DNA of 64,000 nucleotides. Origin: JAPWJZ01 sp964575605. Its GTDB lineage: Bacteria > Pseudomonadota > Alphaproteobacteria > Micavibrionales > UBA2020. The translations under genes and the position numbers were made by a program. How positions within the stretch are numbered: position 1 is the first letter of the stretch; the number at the start of each line of letters is the position of its first letter. Below, one piece after another: positions 52,302 to 60,634 of this stretch. The stretch lies in assembly GCA_964575605.1 (NCBI GenBank), contig CAZNRN010000013.1, forward strand, positions 1-64,000, in the 5' to 3' direction. Below the pieces are notes generated by a model. It made no database searches and was not told the origin of the DNA. It was given only the letters and a program-made list of their open reading frames with translations.

Positions 52302-52802
52302 TTGCCGATATTCGACAAGCTGTCTGTATTGTTCAACCTCAAAGATTCCCCCAAAGAAAAACGCGAGAAATTGTTTACGGCCGTGGAGAACAGGAATGTC
52401 CCCGCAGTCGAAGGCTGGCTTGCCAGCGAAAAGGACGCGGCAAGGTGGAAAGACGACAGCGGCCTGACCGCGCTGATGGTCGCCAGCCAGTACGGGCATT
52501 CACAAATCATCGACATGCTGCTGGATGCTGGCGCCGACATCAACGCGCGCGACAACATCGGCAGGAGCGCGATGGCACACGCGGCGGGGATGGGGCAACA
52601 GGGCATCGTGAAAAAACTCATCGGCCTCGGCGCCGATACCGAAGGCACTTACGCAGTCGCCGAGCGCAACGGCAAGACGCAGATCATGCAGATGATCGAC
52701 AACGCCGCGGCCGTGCATCAAGAAGCGAAACGCGAGCAACTGGGCGGGCGCATCGAAGTGATGAAGCCGCTGTCGCTGCGCGCATTCAAACCTGCGGCGT
52801 AA
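52302..52802 (+). CDS. Ankyrin repeat protein I with MKPLSLR tail
   Basis: The 166-residue protein appears to start with TTG at 52302 (M-P-I-F-D-K-L). About three ankyrin repeats cover residues 24-125 (L-T-A-L-M-V-A-S, M-L-L-D-A-G-A-D-I-N-A-R-D, S-A-M-A-H-A-A). The end is I-E-V-M-K-P-L-S-L-R-A-F-K-P-A-A, a variant of the shared tail in which the basic position is Arg. There is no signal peptide. Confidence 0.82.
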   Translation: MPIFDKLSVLFNLKDSPKEKREKLFTAVENRNVPAVEGWLASEKDAARWKDDSGLTALMVASQYGHSQIIDMLLDAGADINARDNIGRSAMAHAAGMGQQGIVKKLIGLGADTEGTYAVAERNGKTQIMQMIDNAAAVHQEAKREQLGGRIEVMKPLSLRAFKPAA

Positions 52803-53192
52803 CGCTGCCGCGCCATCGCTGAACGCGCTTCAGTTCTTTTCAGGAAACTTCCCATACACAAGCTGTTGTGAAAATTTTTGACGCGATGCGCAAAATCTTG
52901 ATGACAGGCGAATCGGTTTGATCTATATTCAAATCAGGGTTTGAGTTTACTGTCTGTTAACTTGGGTTTGGGGAGTTCCGTTCAGTTGGATCTCATTCGG
53001 CTACACGTTTTACCACCCTCTCACGGCGCGCAGGAAATTGCGCAGCTTGTCATCGCAAGCCCCGCCACCCGCATCGTCAAAAGCGCCGCCGCCTCCCCTT
53101 GGGAGGTTTTTTTATGCCCCGAGCATGCGCCGCAGGTTTCAATCCATTACTACCATCCGCGCACCATTAAACCGAAGGGGAGCAAATAGAGC
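52803..53192 (+). other. Leader region upstream of phoH with candidate small RNA or attenuator
   Basis: About 390 bases. A possible promoter (TTGATG near 52900 with TCTATA about 18 bases on) and the terminator at 53092-53113 frame a transcript of roughly 150-180 bases that would end before phoH. This could be a small RNA or an attenuated leader. A frame at 52941-53189 crosses the terminator and is unlikely to be a gene. Confidence 0.35.
53092..53113 (+). terminator. Rho-independent terminator upstream of phoH
   Basis: CCTCCC (53092-53097) and GGGAGG (53101-53106) form a hairpin with a three-base loop, followed by seven T residues (53107-53113). It lies 80 bases before the phoH ATG, with no clear gene before it. 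Confidence 0.7.
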
Positions 53193-53939
53193 ATGGGGAA
53201 GAAATCCAAGATTGCCGCGTATAAAGCCAACAGGGCGCCGGATGGCGACCGTGTCAGGCATATCTTCGGCAACGGCGGATGGGACCCGCTCCAGAACGGC
53301 CAGCAGGAGCCGCAGAACTACGTCAAGAATGTAAGACCAAGAAGCGAAGGCCAGAAGCGGCTGATGGAAGCAATCGAGAAACACAATCTCGTGCTTGCCA
53401 TCGGCCCCGCTGGTACCGGCAAGACCTATCTCGCGGTGACCGCTGCCTGCGAGGCCTTTTTAAAGGGCAAGGTCGAGCGCATTATCCTTTCCAGGCCCGC
53501 GGTGGAAGCCGGCGAGAAGATCGGCTTTCTGCCCGGTGACCTGCAAGACAAGATGGCGCCCTACCTGCGCCCGCTTTATGACGCGCTGACCGACCGCATG
53601 GGCCTCAAACGCCTGAAGCAATGCATCGACAACGGCGAAATCGAGATCGCCCCCATCGGTTATATGCGCGGCCGCACGCTGAACAACGCTTTCGTCGTCA
53701 TCGACGAGGCACAGAACTGCACCTTCGCGCAGATCAAGATGATCGTCTCGCGCCTCGGCTGGGGTTCGACCATGGTTATCACCGGCGACCCCGACCAATC
53801 CGACCTTCTGGAGGGCATCTCGGGCCTGCGCGATATGTCCAAAAAGCTTGCCACCGTCGAGGGCATCGCGGTCGAAAACCTCAGCCAGACCGACATCGTG
53901 CGCCACCCGCTGGTCGCGAAGATGCTGGAAGTCATTTAG
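53193..53939 (+). CDS. phoH: PhoH family ATPase
   Basis: The 248-residue protein has Walker A G-P-A-G-T-G-K-T near residues 71-78, S-R-P-A-V-E-A-G-E near 103, Walker B V-V-I-D-E-A-Q-N near 168 and T-G-D-P-D-Q-S-D near 197. All are PhoH signatures. PhoH-like proteins are cytoplasmic ATPases linked to RNA metabolism and phosphate stress. This form lacks an N-terminal PIN or KH domain. It is followed by two terminators. Confidence 0.93.
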   Translation: MGKKSKIAAYKANRAPDGDRVRHIFGNGGWDPLQNGQQEPQNYVKNVRPRSEGQKRLMEAIEKHNLVLAIGPAGTGKTYLAVTAACEAFLKGKVERIILSRPAVEAGEKIGFLPGDLQDKMAPYLRPLYDALTDRMGLKRLKQCIDNGEIEIAPIGYMRGRTLNNAFVVIDEAQNCTFAQIKMIVSRLGWGSTMVITGDPDQSDLLEGISGLRDMSKKLATVEGIAVENLSQTDIVRHPLVAKMLEVI

Positions 53940-53998
53940 TTACTGGGTACTCGTTTGCTGCACACTCCTTACTAGGGGCACCTCACCTTGAAACTTGC

Positions 53999-54027
53999 GC
54001 CCGGCCTTATGGCCGGGCCCTTTTTTT
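53999..54027 (+). terminator. First terminator after phoH
   Basis: GCCCGGCC (53999-54006) and GGCCGGGC (54011-54018) form a hairpin with a TTAT loop, followed by seven T residues. Confidence 0.85.
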
Positions 54028-54050
54028 GTTTGCACCGTGAAAGGGTGCGT

Positions 54051-54078
54051 CCGGCTTTTACAGCCGGCCTCTTTTTTT
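54051..54078 (+). terminator. Second tandem terminator after phoH
   Basis: CCGGCT (54051-54056) pairs with AGCCGG (54062-54067), followed by CTCTTTTTTT. It ends only 14 bases before the next ATG, so the hydrolase gene has almost no room for its own promoter outside the terminators. Confidence 0.7.
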
Positions 54079-54091
54079 GTATTATCCGTCC

Positions 54092-54868
54092 ATGAACATC
54101 GAAACCTTCAGCCCCCGCCGTGACGCGGTTATCGCCTACCAAAAGACTGTAGGTACGTCGAAAACCTTGCCGGGCGTGATGTTCCTGGGCGGCTTCCGCT
54201 CGGACATGACGGGCACCAAGGCCGCGTTCCTTGAAGAACAATGCAAGGCGCGCAACCAGTCGTACGTGCGTTTCGACTATACCGGCCATGGCGCGTCGAA
54301 CGGGACCTTCGAACAGGGCAATATCAGCACCTGGCTGGCAGATGCGACCGAGGTGCTGGACCAGCTGACCGAGGGGCCGCAGATACTGGTCGGCTCATCG
54401 ATGGGCGGCTGGATTGCGCTGCTGCTGGCGCTGCAGCGCAAAGAGCGCCTTGCAGGCTTGATCGGCCTCGCCCCCGCGCCTGACTTTTCCGAAGATATCT
54501 ACAACAAGGAATTCCGCGAGGAAGAGCGCAGGCACCTTGCCAAAACCGGCCTCATTTACCGCGACAGCCAGTATGGCGAACCCTATCCGCTAACACTGCA
54601 ATTGTTCCAGGACGCGAAGCGCCACCTGCTGCTGGACAAGCCCATCGCCATCAACTGTCCCGTGCGGCTCATCCACGGCAAGAAAGACCCGGACGTGCCC
54701 TGGCAGAAAAGCCTGCAGATAAAGGATAAACTGACGTCACCAGACGCCACGGTGATTTTCATCGACGACGGCGACCACCGCCTCTCGAAGCCCGAAGACC
54801 TTGCACTCATCGATAAAACGGTGGTTGAACTAAGCCACCTGCACCAGCTCAGGTCTTCGGCGGCCTGA
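54092..54868 (+). CDS. Alpha/beta hydrolase
   Basis: Starting at the ATG at 54092, the protein has 258 residues. F-L-G-G-F-R-S-D-M near 31 holds the oxyanion region and G-S-S-M-G-G near 102-107 the nucleophile Ser. H-G-K-K-D-P-D-V-P near 195 holds the Asp, and D-D-G-D-H-R-L-S near 229 the His. The pattern resembles ABHD10-like serine esterases. It is cytoplasmic. Its end overlaps the convergent ankyrin gene J by 20 bases. Confidence 0.88.
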   Translation: MNIETFSPRRDAVIAYQKTVGTSKTLPGVMFLGGFRSDMTGTKAAFLEEQCKARNQSYVRFDYTGHGASNGTFEQGNISTWLADATEVLDQLTEGPQILVGSSMGGWIALLLALQRKERLAGLIGLAPAPDFSEDIYNKEFREEERRHLAKTGLIYRDSQYGEPYPLTLQLFQDAKRHLLLDKPIAINCPVRLIHGKKDPDVPWQKSLQIKDKLTSPDATVIFIDDGDHRLSKPEDLALIDKTVVELSHLHQLRSSAA

Positions 54869-55574
54869 TTTTTACGGGCCGCAGCGGCTTGACCGGTTTT
54901 TGCAGCGTCGCCGCGTTCGCCAGTTCTTTCTCGTAAGCCTGTTTCGCGGCATCCGCATCGGCCCTCTTTTTCAAATCTGCCGCATCGGCGGCGCGGAAGA
55001 TACCGGCGATTTTCTGCCTCAGGCGGGATAAATCGGCCGGATGCGGCAAATGTTTCTGGTCGCAAATAGTATCGACCGCCAGCTTGCCCTGCCTGTCCTT
55101 CACGGTACGGCTGGCGCCTTTTTCAATCAGCACCTGCACGGCGTCGACATGGCCGAGACGCACGGCCTTGTGCAGGGCGGTATGGCCAAAAAATGTTTCC
55201 TGTTCGTCCAGCTTCGCGCCCTGTGCGGCCAAGAACCGAATGGCGTCGCCTTGCCCGTCCATGCCGGCCTGCAGCACGGGCGTCCAGCCTTCCTCGATCG
55301 TCTTGTTGATATCGGCGCCAGCTTTCAGCAATTCCTTCATCACCGCGATATGCCCCTGCCCCGCGGCGGCGTGCATCGCGCAATCTTCCATGCTGTCGAC
55401 CGAGACATCGCGCCAGACAGTCGTATCCGGGTCGACACCCGATTTCAGCATGCGCTTTACGCCCTCGACATCGCCCTCGCGCGCGTAATTGACCAGCGCG
55501 TCGCCGGGATAGGCTTCCTCGATGAAAGCCTGCCGGTCTTGCTTGCTGCTCTTGCGGTTGAAAATGCCGCGCAT
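54849..55574 (-). CDS. Ankyrin repeat protein J
   Basis: The 241-residue protein has about four ankyrin repeats at 25-165 (C-A-M-H-A-A-A-G-Q-G-H, W-T-P-V-L-Q-A-G, H-T-A-L-H-K-A-V). A helical Ala/Asp/Lys segment at about 190-220 precedes the end P-L-R-P-V-K-I-R-P-P-K-T, a loose version of the shared tail. There is no signal peptide. It lies about 80 bases downstream of the dot operon on the same strand, so read-through from that operon is possible. Confidence 0.86.
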   Translation of the reverse strand: MRGIFNRKSSKQDRQAFIEEAYPGDALVNYAREGDVEGVKRMLKSGVDPDTTVWRDVSVDSMEDCAMHAAAGQGHIAVMKELLKAGADINKTIEEGWTPVLQAGMDGQGDAIRFLAAQGAKLDEQETFFGHTALHKAVRLGHVDAVQVLIEKGASRTVKDRQGKLAVDTICDQKHLPHPADLSRLRQKIAGIFRAADAADLKKRADADAAKQAYEKELANAATLQKPVKPLRPVKIRPPKT

Positions 55575-55656
55575 ACCCGTTCCTTTTGATTATGGAATAG
55601 GTATAGCCCGTCAGGGCCCCCAAGTAAAGCTCCGGTTTATAAGGGTAATCAGCCGC

Positions 55657-56001
55657 TTAGTGGCGCGATTTATAGACCATCCCGCCCTTGCCGCCGCTCT
55701 TGCCGCCTTGCAGCAGGAAGATGATGCGGTAAATGACGTAGAACACCAGCGCCGGTATCAGCAGCGCCACGGGTGCGGGCAGGGCGAAGTATTTATCCGC
55801 CAGCGCGCTCGAGCTGACCTTCGCCAGGATTTCCTTGGCGGTCGAGAGCGACGAGCCCGACGACATCTTGATCCACCATTCGTGCAGCGGATGGATGGCG
55901 AAGCGGTTCTTGACGAAGAATTCGTAGATAAGGTCGTAGAACAGGGTGATCGCAGGCGGGATAAGCAATATCCGGCTGGCGACTTTGAAAAAATCCATCA
56001 T
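55657..56001 (-). CDS. Small membrane protein, last gene of the dot operon
   Basis: The 114-residue protein has two hydrophobic segments (about 7-28 and 72-97) around a soluble loop, and a Gly/Lys-rich basic end (G-G-K-S-G-G-K-G-G-M-V-Y-K-S-R-H). Its start overlaps the dotL stop as ATGA, so it is translationally coupled to DotL. It has no family I recognise. Position makes it a candidate extra subunit of the coupling complex. Confidence 0.75.
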   Translation of the reverse strand: MMDFFKVASRILLIPPAITLFYDLIYEFFVKNRFAIHPLHEWWIKMSSGSSLSTAKEILAKVSSSALADKYFALPAPVALLIPALVFYVIYRIIFLLQGGKSGGKGGMVYKSRH

Positions 56002-58580
56002 TCTGCGGCCTCCCCACTATCGCTTTTCTCGGCGGCATCACCGCCGCCGATGACGTCAGCCCAGCTGAAGGGCTGCGCCGGTTTCTGTGCGGCATCCGGC
56101 AACCCTGCAGGCGGCAAGGCGTCTGCCGCGGGCGCGGCGGCCGTCTGTGCTGCGGGCGCAGTCTGGCCGGAAAGCTGTGCTGCCTGTTCGGCCACGGCAT
56201 TCGCGCCGACGGTCGCTTCGGCGCCGCCGATAACGTCCATCCAGCTGAGCGGCGCGCCAAGCGCCGCGCTCGACGCTGCCTGCGCGGCTGCCTGCGCCTG
56301 CTGGCCGCCGCCCGAGATAACATCGTCCCACGAGACAGGTTTTGCCGGGGGAGCTTCGGTAACCGGCGGGTCTGCGCGGCCTGCGCCCGAGCCTGCAGCG
56401 GCACCAGCACCGGCCGAGGCAATCGGCGATGCGCTGGCGTCGGAAAGGCCGATAACCTCGGTCCAGCTGAGCGGGCCCTTGTTCGCGGTGGCCTGCTGCA
56501 CTGTCGCGACCGCGACAGCTTCGGCTTGCGGGTTGATGGGCTGCGGCACATGCGGCTTGGTCGGGTCGGAAGTTGCCTCGCCGCCTGCCGCGTCTTCGGG
56601 CTTGATAGTTTTATGCGCTTCGGCGACGGCAGCGACGCCATTGATGCCGCATTCGACCAGCGTACCGCCGCTTTTCTTGCCCTGCGCGAAACCGCGCGCC
56701 AGCGCTTCGATATCCGGGTTCGGCGCTATTTGCACCGCATCCGGGTCCCATTTCGGGTTGCGCAGGCGCTGCAGCACGACGTTGACGAGGCGCAGGGATT
56801 CCAGCGCCTCCTCGGCCGGCGGCGGGATGGGCAGGAAGCGGTGCACGCGCATCGCTTTCGCGTCCCCGATGTGCGAGTTGTAAATCTGGATTTCGCGCAC
56901 GCCCTTACCGAAGGCGCAGACCGCACGGCCCTCGGTGAAGCCTTTCAGCATGTCATAGGAAGCGCGCGCCTGTTCCTGCGTCGAAACGCTCTTCGATTCC
57001 ATGTAGCCCGAGCCGCCGCCCTGCTGGCCGCCGCGCTCGTAGCCCTGCACCTTGGTCACCAGCGTCGTGCCGACGGTTTTTTCGAAGAATTCTTTTGTCT
57101 GCGTCGGGTCCTCAAGCTTGCCGAAGAGCTTGATGTTACAGTTAGCGGTGATGGACCGCGCCTCTTCCTTCACGCGCTTTTCCAGCGCGGGTAAGTCCTG
57201 GCCGGCGAAGACGAGCGAGAAGCCCAACGAACGGGCCTGGGCGGCCATGACCGCCATACCCGCCGCGGTGTAGTAACCGACCTCGTCGAAGATGGCGATG
57301 AAGGGCGTGGCGGAGTTAGTGGGCTTGTTGTCGATCACAGTCGCGGATTCACCTTCCACCGTGTTACCGAGCGTGGCACCCATCATCCCTTTCAGCGTCG
57401 AGGAGATGATTTTACCAAGGTTGGCCGTTTCGTCGCCGGATTTTTCCAGCGCCGGGATGAGGGTGATGAGGATGCGGCGGTTCAAGACCACGTCGAGCAT
57501 GTCGACGTCGGCCGCCTGCGTGTCGAAGATGAAGCCGTAGTCGTCGCCCAGCGACTGCATGGAGCGCGTGAACTGCATGGACAGGTAGCCGTGCTGCTGG
57601 CGCGGGACCGAGGTATCGACCATGCCCGCATCGGGCGGCATGGGCTTTTCGTTGCCTTCATCATCGAACACGTGGTCGACATAGCCGGGCAATTCGTTCA
57701 GGTAGCCGCGGATGGCCGCGCGCAGGCTGTCAGGGATGACCTGGTCGCGCGACAGTTTAATGACGGCCTTGAAGGTCAGGTAATGGCGGATGACGCCGAT
57801 CGACAGCGGCATGTTCTGGTTTTCGCGCTTCCACACCATGCAGGGCATCAGGGCGGACACGAGCGCCACGGCACGGTCTTTCCACATCGCGTTGTCGCCT
57901 TCGGAATCGGGCATCAACGACACAAGCATGTTGGTGAGGTACGAGGCCGAACCCGACGAGAAGGGGTTCATGGTGTTCGACGGCACGCGGCCGGATACGT
58001 TACCCGTCATATAGTTCATGATGAGCAAATCGTCGTCGCGGCCGAAGCGGCGGCACATGGCCGAGATAGTGGACCAGAGCGAGGTATCGGCTTTACCGTC
58101 GATGTAGACGAAGCCGGATGCCCAGCAAAGTGCGTTGCAGGCGTAGGATTTAAGGCCGAAGGTTTTACCGGAGCCGGTCGTACCGAGGTAGAGGCAGTGG
58201 GTACGGGCATCCGAGTTGGTGAACCAGACTTCCTCGCCGGAATCCTGGTCGTTGCCGAGGTAAAGGATGCCGTCGGCCATGCCGAGCTTGCCGTCGGGCT
58301 GCTTGAAGTTCGGGTCCTTGCGCTGCGCCGATTTGGGCAGCTTATAGGGCAGCACGACGGGACGGGACATCAGCCACCAGAAGTACAGGCAGGCAAAAAG
58401 GAAGATGACGTCGGAGCCCATGGCGATATAAGGGTCGATATAGATGCCGATGCCCATCATCGCCATGACGATGGCCGCGTTGGAAGGTTTCTTGGAGGCG
58501 TCGATGATGCGTGTCGTCCACGGGCGCGCGTCGCGCAGCAGTGATTTACCCTGGACTTCATATTCGGCTTTGATCGTCAC
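55998..58580 (-). CDS. dotL: DotL/IcmO, type IVB secretion coupling ATPase with repeat-bearing tail
   Basis: The 860-residue protein has two hydrophobic segments at about 35-70. A TraD/VirD4-type ATPase domain follows, with Walker A G-T-T-G-S-G-K-T at 133-140 and Walker B F-I-A-I-F-D-E-V at 427-434. Blocks such as L-G-N-D-Q-D-S-G-E-E-V-W-F and F-V-Y-I-D-G-K-A-D match Legionella DotL. DotL is the inner-membrane receptor for effectors of the Dot/Icm system. From about residue 660 the protein is low-complexity Ala/Pro/Gly carrying four S-W-x-[DE]-V-I repeats (703-846). The C-terminal extension in Legionella binds IcmS/IcmW, LvgA and DotN. It lies in one operon with dotM. A conjugative coupling protein is the alternative, but dotM next to it argues against that. 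Confidence 0.88.
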   Translation of the reverse strand: MTIKAEYEVQGKSLLRDARPWTTRIIDASKKPSNAAIVMAMMGIGIYIDPYIAMGSDVIFLFACLYFWWLMSRPVVLPYKLPKSAQRKDPNFKQPDGKLGMADGILYLGNDQDSGEEVWFTNSDARTHCLYLGTTGSGKTFGLKSYACNALCWASGFVYIDGKADTSLWSTISAMCRRFGRDDDLLIMNYMTGNVSGRVPSNTMNPFSSGSASYLTNMLVSLMPDSEGDNAMWKDRAVALVSALMPCMVWKRENQNMPLSIGVIRHYLTFKAVIKLSRDQVIPDSLRAAIRGYLNELPGYVDHVFDDEGNEKPMPPDAGMVDTSVPRQQHGYLSMQFTRSMQSLGDDYGFIFDTQAADVDMLDVVLNRRILITLIPALEKSGDETANLGKIISSTLKGMMGATLGNTVEGESATVIDNKPTNSATPFIAIFDEVGYYTAAGMAVMAAQARSLGFSLVFAGQDLPALEKRVKEEARSITANCNIKLFGKLEDPTQTKEFFEKTVGTTLVTKVQGYERGGQQGGGSGYMESKSVSTQEQARASYDMLKGFTEGRAVCAFGKGVREIQIYNSHIGDAKAMRVHRFLPIPPPAEEALESLRLVNVVLQRLRNPKWDPDAVQIAPNPDIEALARGFAQGKKSGGTLVECGINGVAAVAEAHKTIKPEDAAGGEATSDPTKPHVPQPINPQAEAVAVATVQQATANKGPLSWTEVIGLSDASASPIASAGAGAAAGSGAGRADPPVTEAPPAKPVSWDDVISGGGQQAQAAAQAASSAALGAPLSWMDVIGGAEATVGANAVAEQAAQLSGQTAPAAQTAAAPAADALPPAGLPDAAQKPAQPFSWADVIGGGDAAEKSDSGEAAE
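56043..56474 (-). repeat. Four SWxxVI repeats encoded in the dotL 3' end
   Basis: Four copies of P-[LVF]-S-W-x-[DE]-V-I-[GS] begin at about residues 703, 748, 777 and 837 of DotL: P-L-S-W-T-E-V-I-G, P-V-S-W-D-D-V-I-S, P-L-S-W-M-D-V-I-G and P-F-S-W-A-D-V-I-G. They are separated by 20-50 residues of Ala/Pro/Gln-rich linker. Conserved motifs in variable linkers suggest selected binding sites. Confidence 0.85.
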
Positions 58581-58622
58581 GTTAAACGCTCCTTATCAAA
58601 ATACCTTCGCCTCTGGCGCCGT

Positions 58623-59153
58623 CTAGTTCCCGAACAGCTGGTCGGCCGGCACGGGCGCGCCCGGCTTGACCGTCGTCACGGGCGACATGCCGCCGCCCGT
58701 CGCCACGCCCGGGCCCGTCACCGGGAAGAGCACGACTTTCAGGATGAACAGCACCACGAAAAGACCCGCCACCCAGAGCGTGAAGCGCACAAAGCCGCTG
58801 AGGAAACCGCGCGGCGAACCGCTGGCGGCCACGGCGGCGGATGACCTGCGGCTGCCGCCGCCCGTTTCGGCGTCGAGCATCGCGCCGGTCAGCACGCGCA
58901 GCGCGCCGGTCGCCTTTTCCTTGTCGTTGAAGGTCGCGATCTCTTCCTCCGCACCGCCGTCTTTTTTCATGACGAGGCGGAAGCGCCCCGGCTGGCCTTC
59001 GCGTACTTCGAGGATGGCGGAGAGCAGCCCGGTCAGGTCGGCGCGCCAGGTGCGGGGCGTCTCGCCCGAATAGAACTGCGCGACCAGCGTATTGCCGACG
59101 ATGCGCGCCTCGACATCGGGGTTGCTGGCTGGTTTGTTGCTGCTGCCGAACAT
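58623..59153 (-). CDS. Membrane protein between dotM and dotL, unknown
   Basis: The 176-residue protein has a soluble N-terminal domain (residues 12-95; alternating beta pattern, N-T-L-V-A-Q-F-Y-S and R-F-R-L-V-M-K-K-D-G-G). A Ser/Ala linker leads to one transmembrane segment (about 121-142) and a Gly/Pro-rich end. It starts 9 bases after the dotM stop and ends 42 bases before dotL. I do not match it to a known Dot/Icm protein. It may be a lineage-specific component of the coupling complex. Confidence 0.78.
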   Translation of the reverse strand: MFGSSNKPASNPDVEARIVGNTLVAQFYSGETPRTWRADLTGLLSAILEVREGQPGRFRLVMKKDGGAEEEIATFNDKEKATGALRVLTGAMLDAETGGGSRRSSAAVAASGSPRGFLSGFVRFTLWVAGLFVVLFILKVVLFPVTGPGVATGGGMSPVTTVKPGAPVPADQLFGN

Positions 59154-59162
59154 TAAAATCTC

Positions 59163-60350
59163 CTATTTCCAGTATTTTGCGGCGCCGGCTTTTTTATCCA
59201 GCTCCGGTATGGCGCGCGCGGCACCGGATTTCAGGTATGTCTCCATGCCCTTGATGCATTCCTCGAAGCGCGGCGTGGGGATTTTCTGCCCCGCAATCAG
59301 CTCGTTGGTGTAGTGCACCAGCGCGCCCGACGCCTCTGCGCAATACGACTTGCGGCCGAGGTTGTTGAGCGCGTACCACAGGTTGCGGTCGTGCCCGCGC
59401 AGCCAGACGAATTCGGCCGGCGCGACGACGCCGCCCTCCTCCCGCGCGCGCTGCAGGCAGCGCAGCATGGCGGTCGTTTCCCAGGCATGCTGGTCGGCGA
59501 ATTTTTTCAGCGCCGGGCCCACCTTGGGGTTTTTCAGCGCGGCCTTGATCTTGCCTTTCAGCGCGGGGCTGATTTTAAGGCCGCCGTCGGGCGTCCAGCT
59601 TTTTGCAAGGTCGTTCAGGATGCTTTCGCAGTCCTTGCGCTTGCGGATGTGCTTGTAGGCGAAGGCAGCATAGAGCGCCTGCATGTGGATGGGCATTTTT
59701 TCAGGCCCCTGCCAGCGGCGGCCAAGCTGTTCGCCCAGCGCCTGGTAGGTCTTGTTGCGGTCGACCTGCCCGCCCGCCACCTTGATCTCGTGATAGGCGA
59801 TCCACTCCTCGGGCGACAGCGCTTCGGAGAACACGGGCAGCTGCGAGGGCACGGGCTGGCCGGGCGCGCGCGCGGGCAGCTTGCGCGGGTCGAATTTCAG
59901 GAACGGGTGGATGGCAGGGAAAGATTTCGCCTGTTCCATCATAAGCGTTTCCAGCGTCATGCGGCGGCGGTACATCGTGCCCGGGCCCTTGAAGATGATG
60001 ACGATGCTCATGCACAGCATGAGGCCGAGGAAGAATAGTTTAAGCGGCAGCACGCCCATCAGCGTCATGCGGCGCAGCTCGTCGAAGCCGATGGTGGCGG
60101 GATCCCAGCCCGAAATGGCCTTGCGCCATTCGGCGACTTTCAGCGTGCGGCTGGTGTCGGGGTCGAGCACCTTGAAGTTCTCGCCGAAAATGGTCTGCAC
60201 CACGTACATCTCGCCGACCCGCACCCAGCGGATGGCGTTGGTGATCTGAACCGAGAAGAAATACCAGATGAACCAGCAGATGCCGCCCACGACAAAAACC
60301 ACGCAGAACGTGATGATGAAGTCTTCATGCGGACTTTTCTGCTGCGACAC
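59163..60350 (-). CDS. dotM: DotM/IcmP, type IVB secretion coupling-complex subunit
   Basis: The 395-residue protein has two N-terminal transmembrane segments (about 12-34 and 98-120) and a long cytoplasmic domain. F-P-A-I-H-P-F-L near 145 and the block H-A-W-E-T-T-A-M-L with R-A-R-E-E-G-G-V-V and E-F-V-W-L near 290-320 match Legionella DotM closely. D-R-N-L-W-Y-A-L-N-N-L-G-R also matches. In Legionella DotM supports DotL and its cytoplasmic domain recognises some effectors. It is the first gene of the minus-strand operon. Confidence 0.92.
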   Translation of the reverse strand: MSQQKSPHEDFIITFCVVFVVGGICWFIWYFFSVQITNAIRWVRVGEMYVVQTIFGENFKVLDPDTSRTLKVAEWRKAISGWDPATIGFDELRRMTLMGVLPLKLFFLGLMLCMSIVIIFKGPGTMYRRRMTLETLMMEQAKSFPAIHPFLKFDPRKLPARAPGQPVPSQLPVFSEALSPEEWIAYHEIKVAGGQVDRNKTYQALGEQLGRRWQGPEKMPIHMQALYAAFAYKHIRKRKDCESILNDLAKSWTPDGGLKISPALKGKIKAALKNPKVGPALKKFADQHAWETTAMLRCLQRAREEGGVVAPAEFVWLRGHDRNLWYALNNLGRKSYCAEASGALVHYTNELIAGQKIPTPRFEECIKGMETYLKSGAARAIPELDKKAGAAKYWK

Positions 60351-60554
60351 GCGGCGAGTACCCCCTGTAGTAACCCGGGCTGACCGGCTTTTGACCGGAG
60401 GCTTTCGATGATCGCGCCATCAAAACCCCTTGAAGCGCGGCGAATGCCTTATATATCAGCCTGAATATATTAACACATATTGTCCAAACGCCTAGAGTTT
60501 CAAATCCCCCCTTATGGACGCCTGCACCTGTCCTTTCAGGCTACCGGATTTGTG

Positions 60555-60582
60555 TTGAAAATTTTTAAATGCCGCCTATAAA
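60555..60582 (+). promoter_or_regulatory. Promoter of the tRNA-Thr gene
   Basis: TTGAAA (60555-60560), 16 bases, then TATAAA (60577-60582), about 50 bases before the tRNA. Confidence 0.55.
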
Positions 60583-60634
60583 AAAGAAGTATTTTTAAGC
60601 AATTACGTATATTCTGTTTATTAGTACTCCAGAT

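Noticed and set aside
52941..53189. 82-residue ORF upstream of phoH
   Set aside because: It runs through a strong terminator and has no ribosome site or family resemblance.
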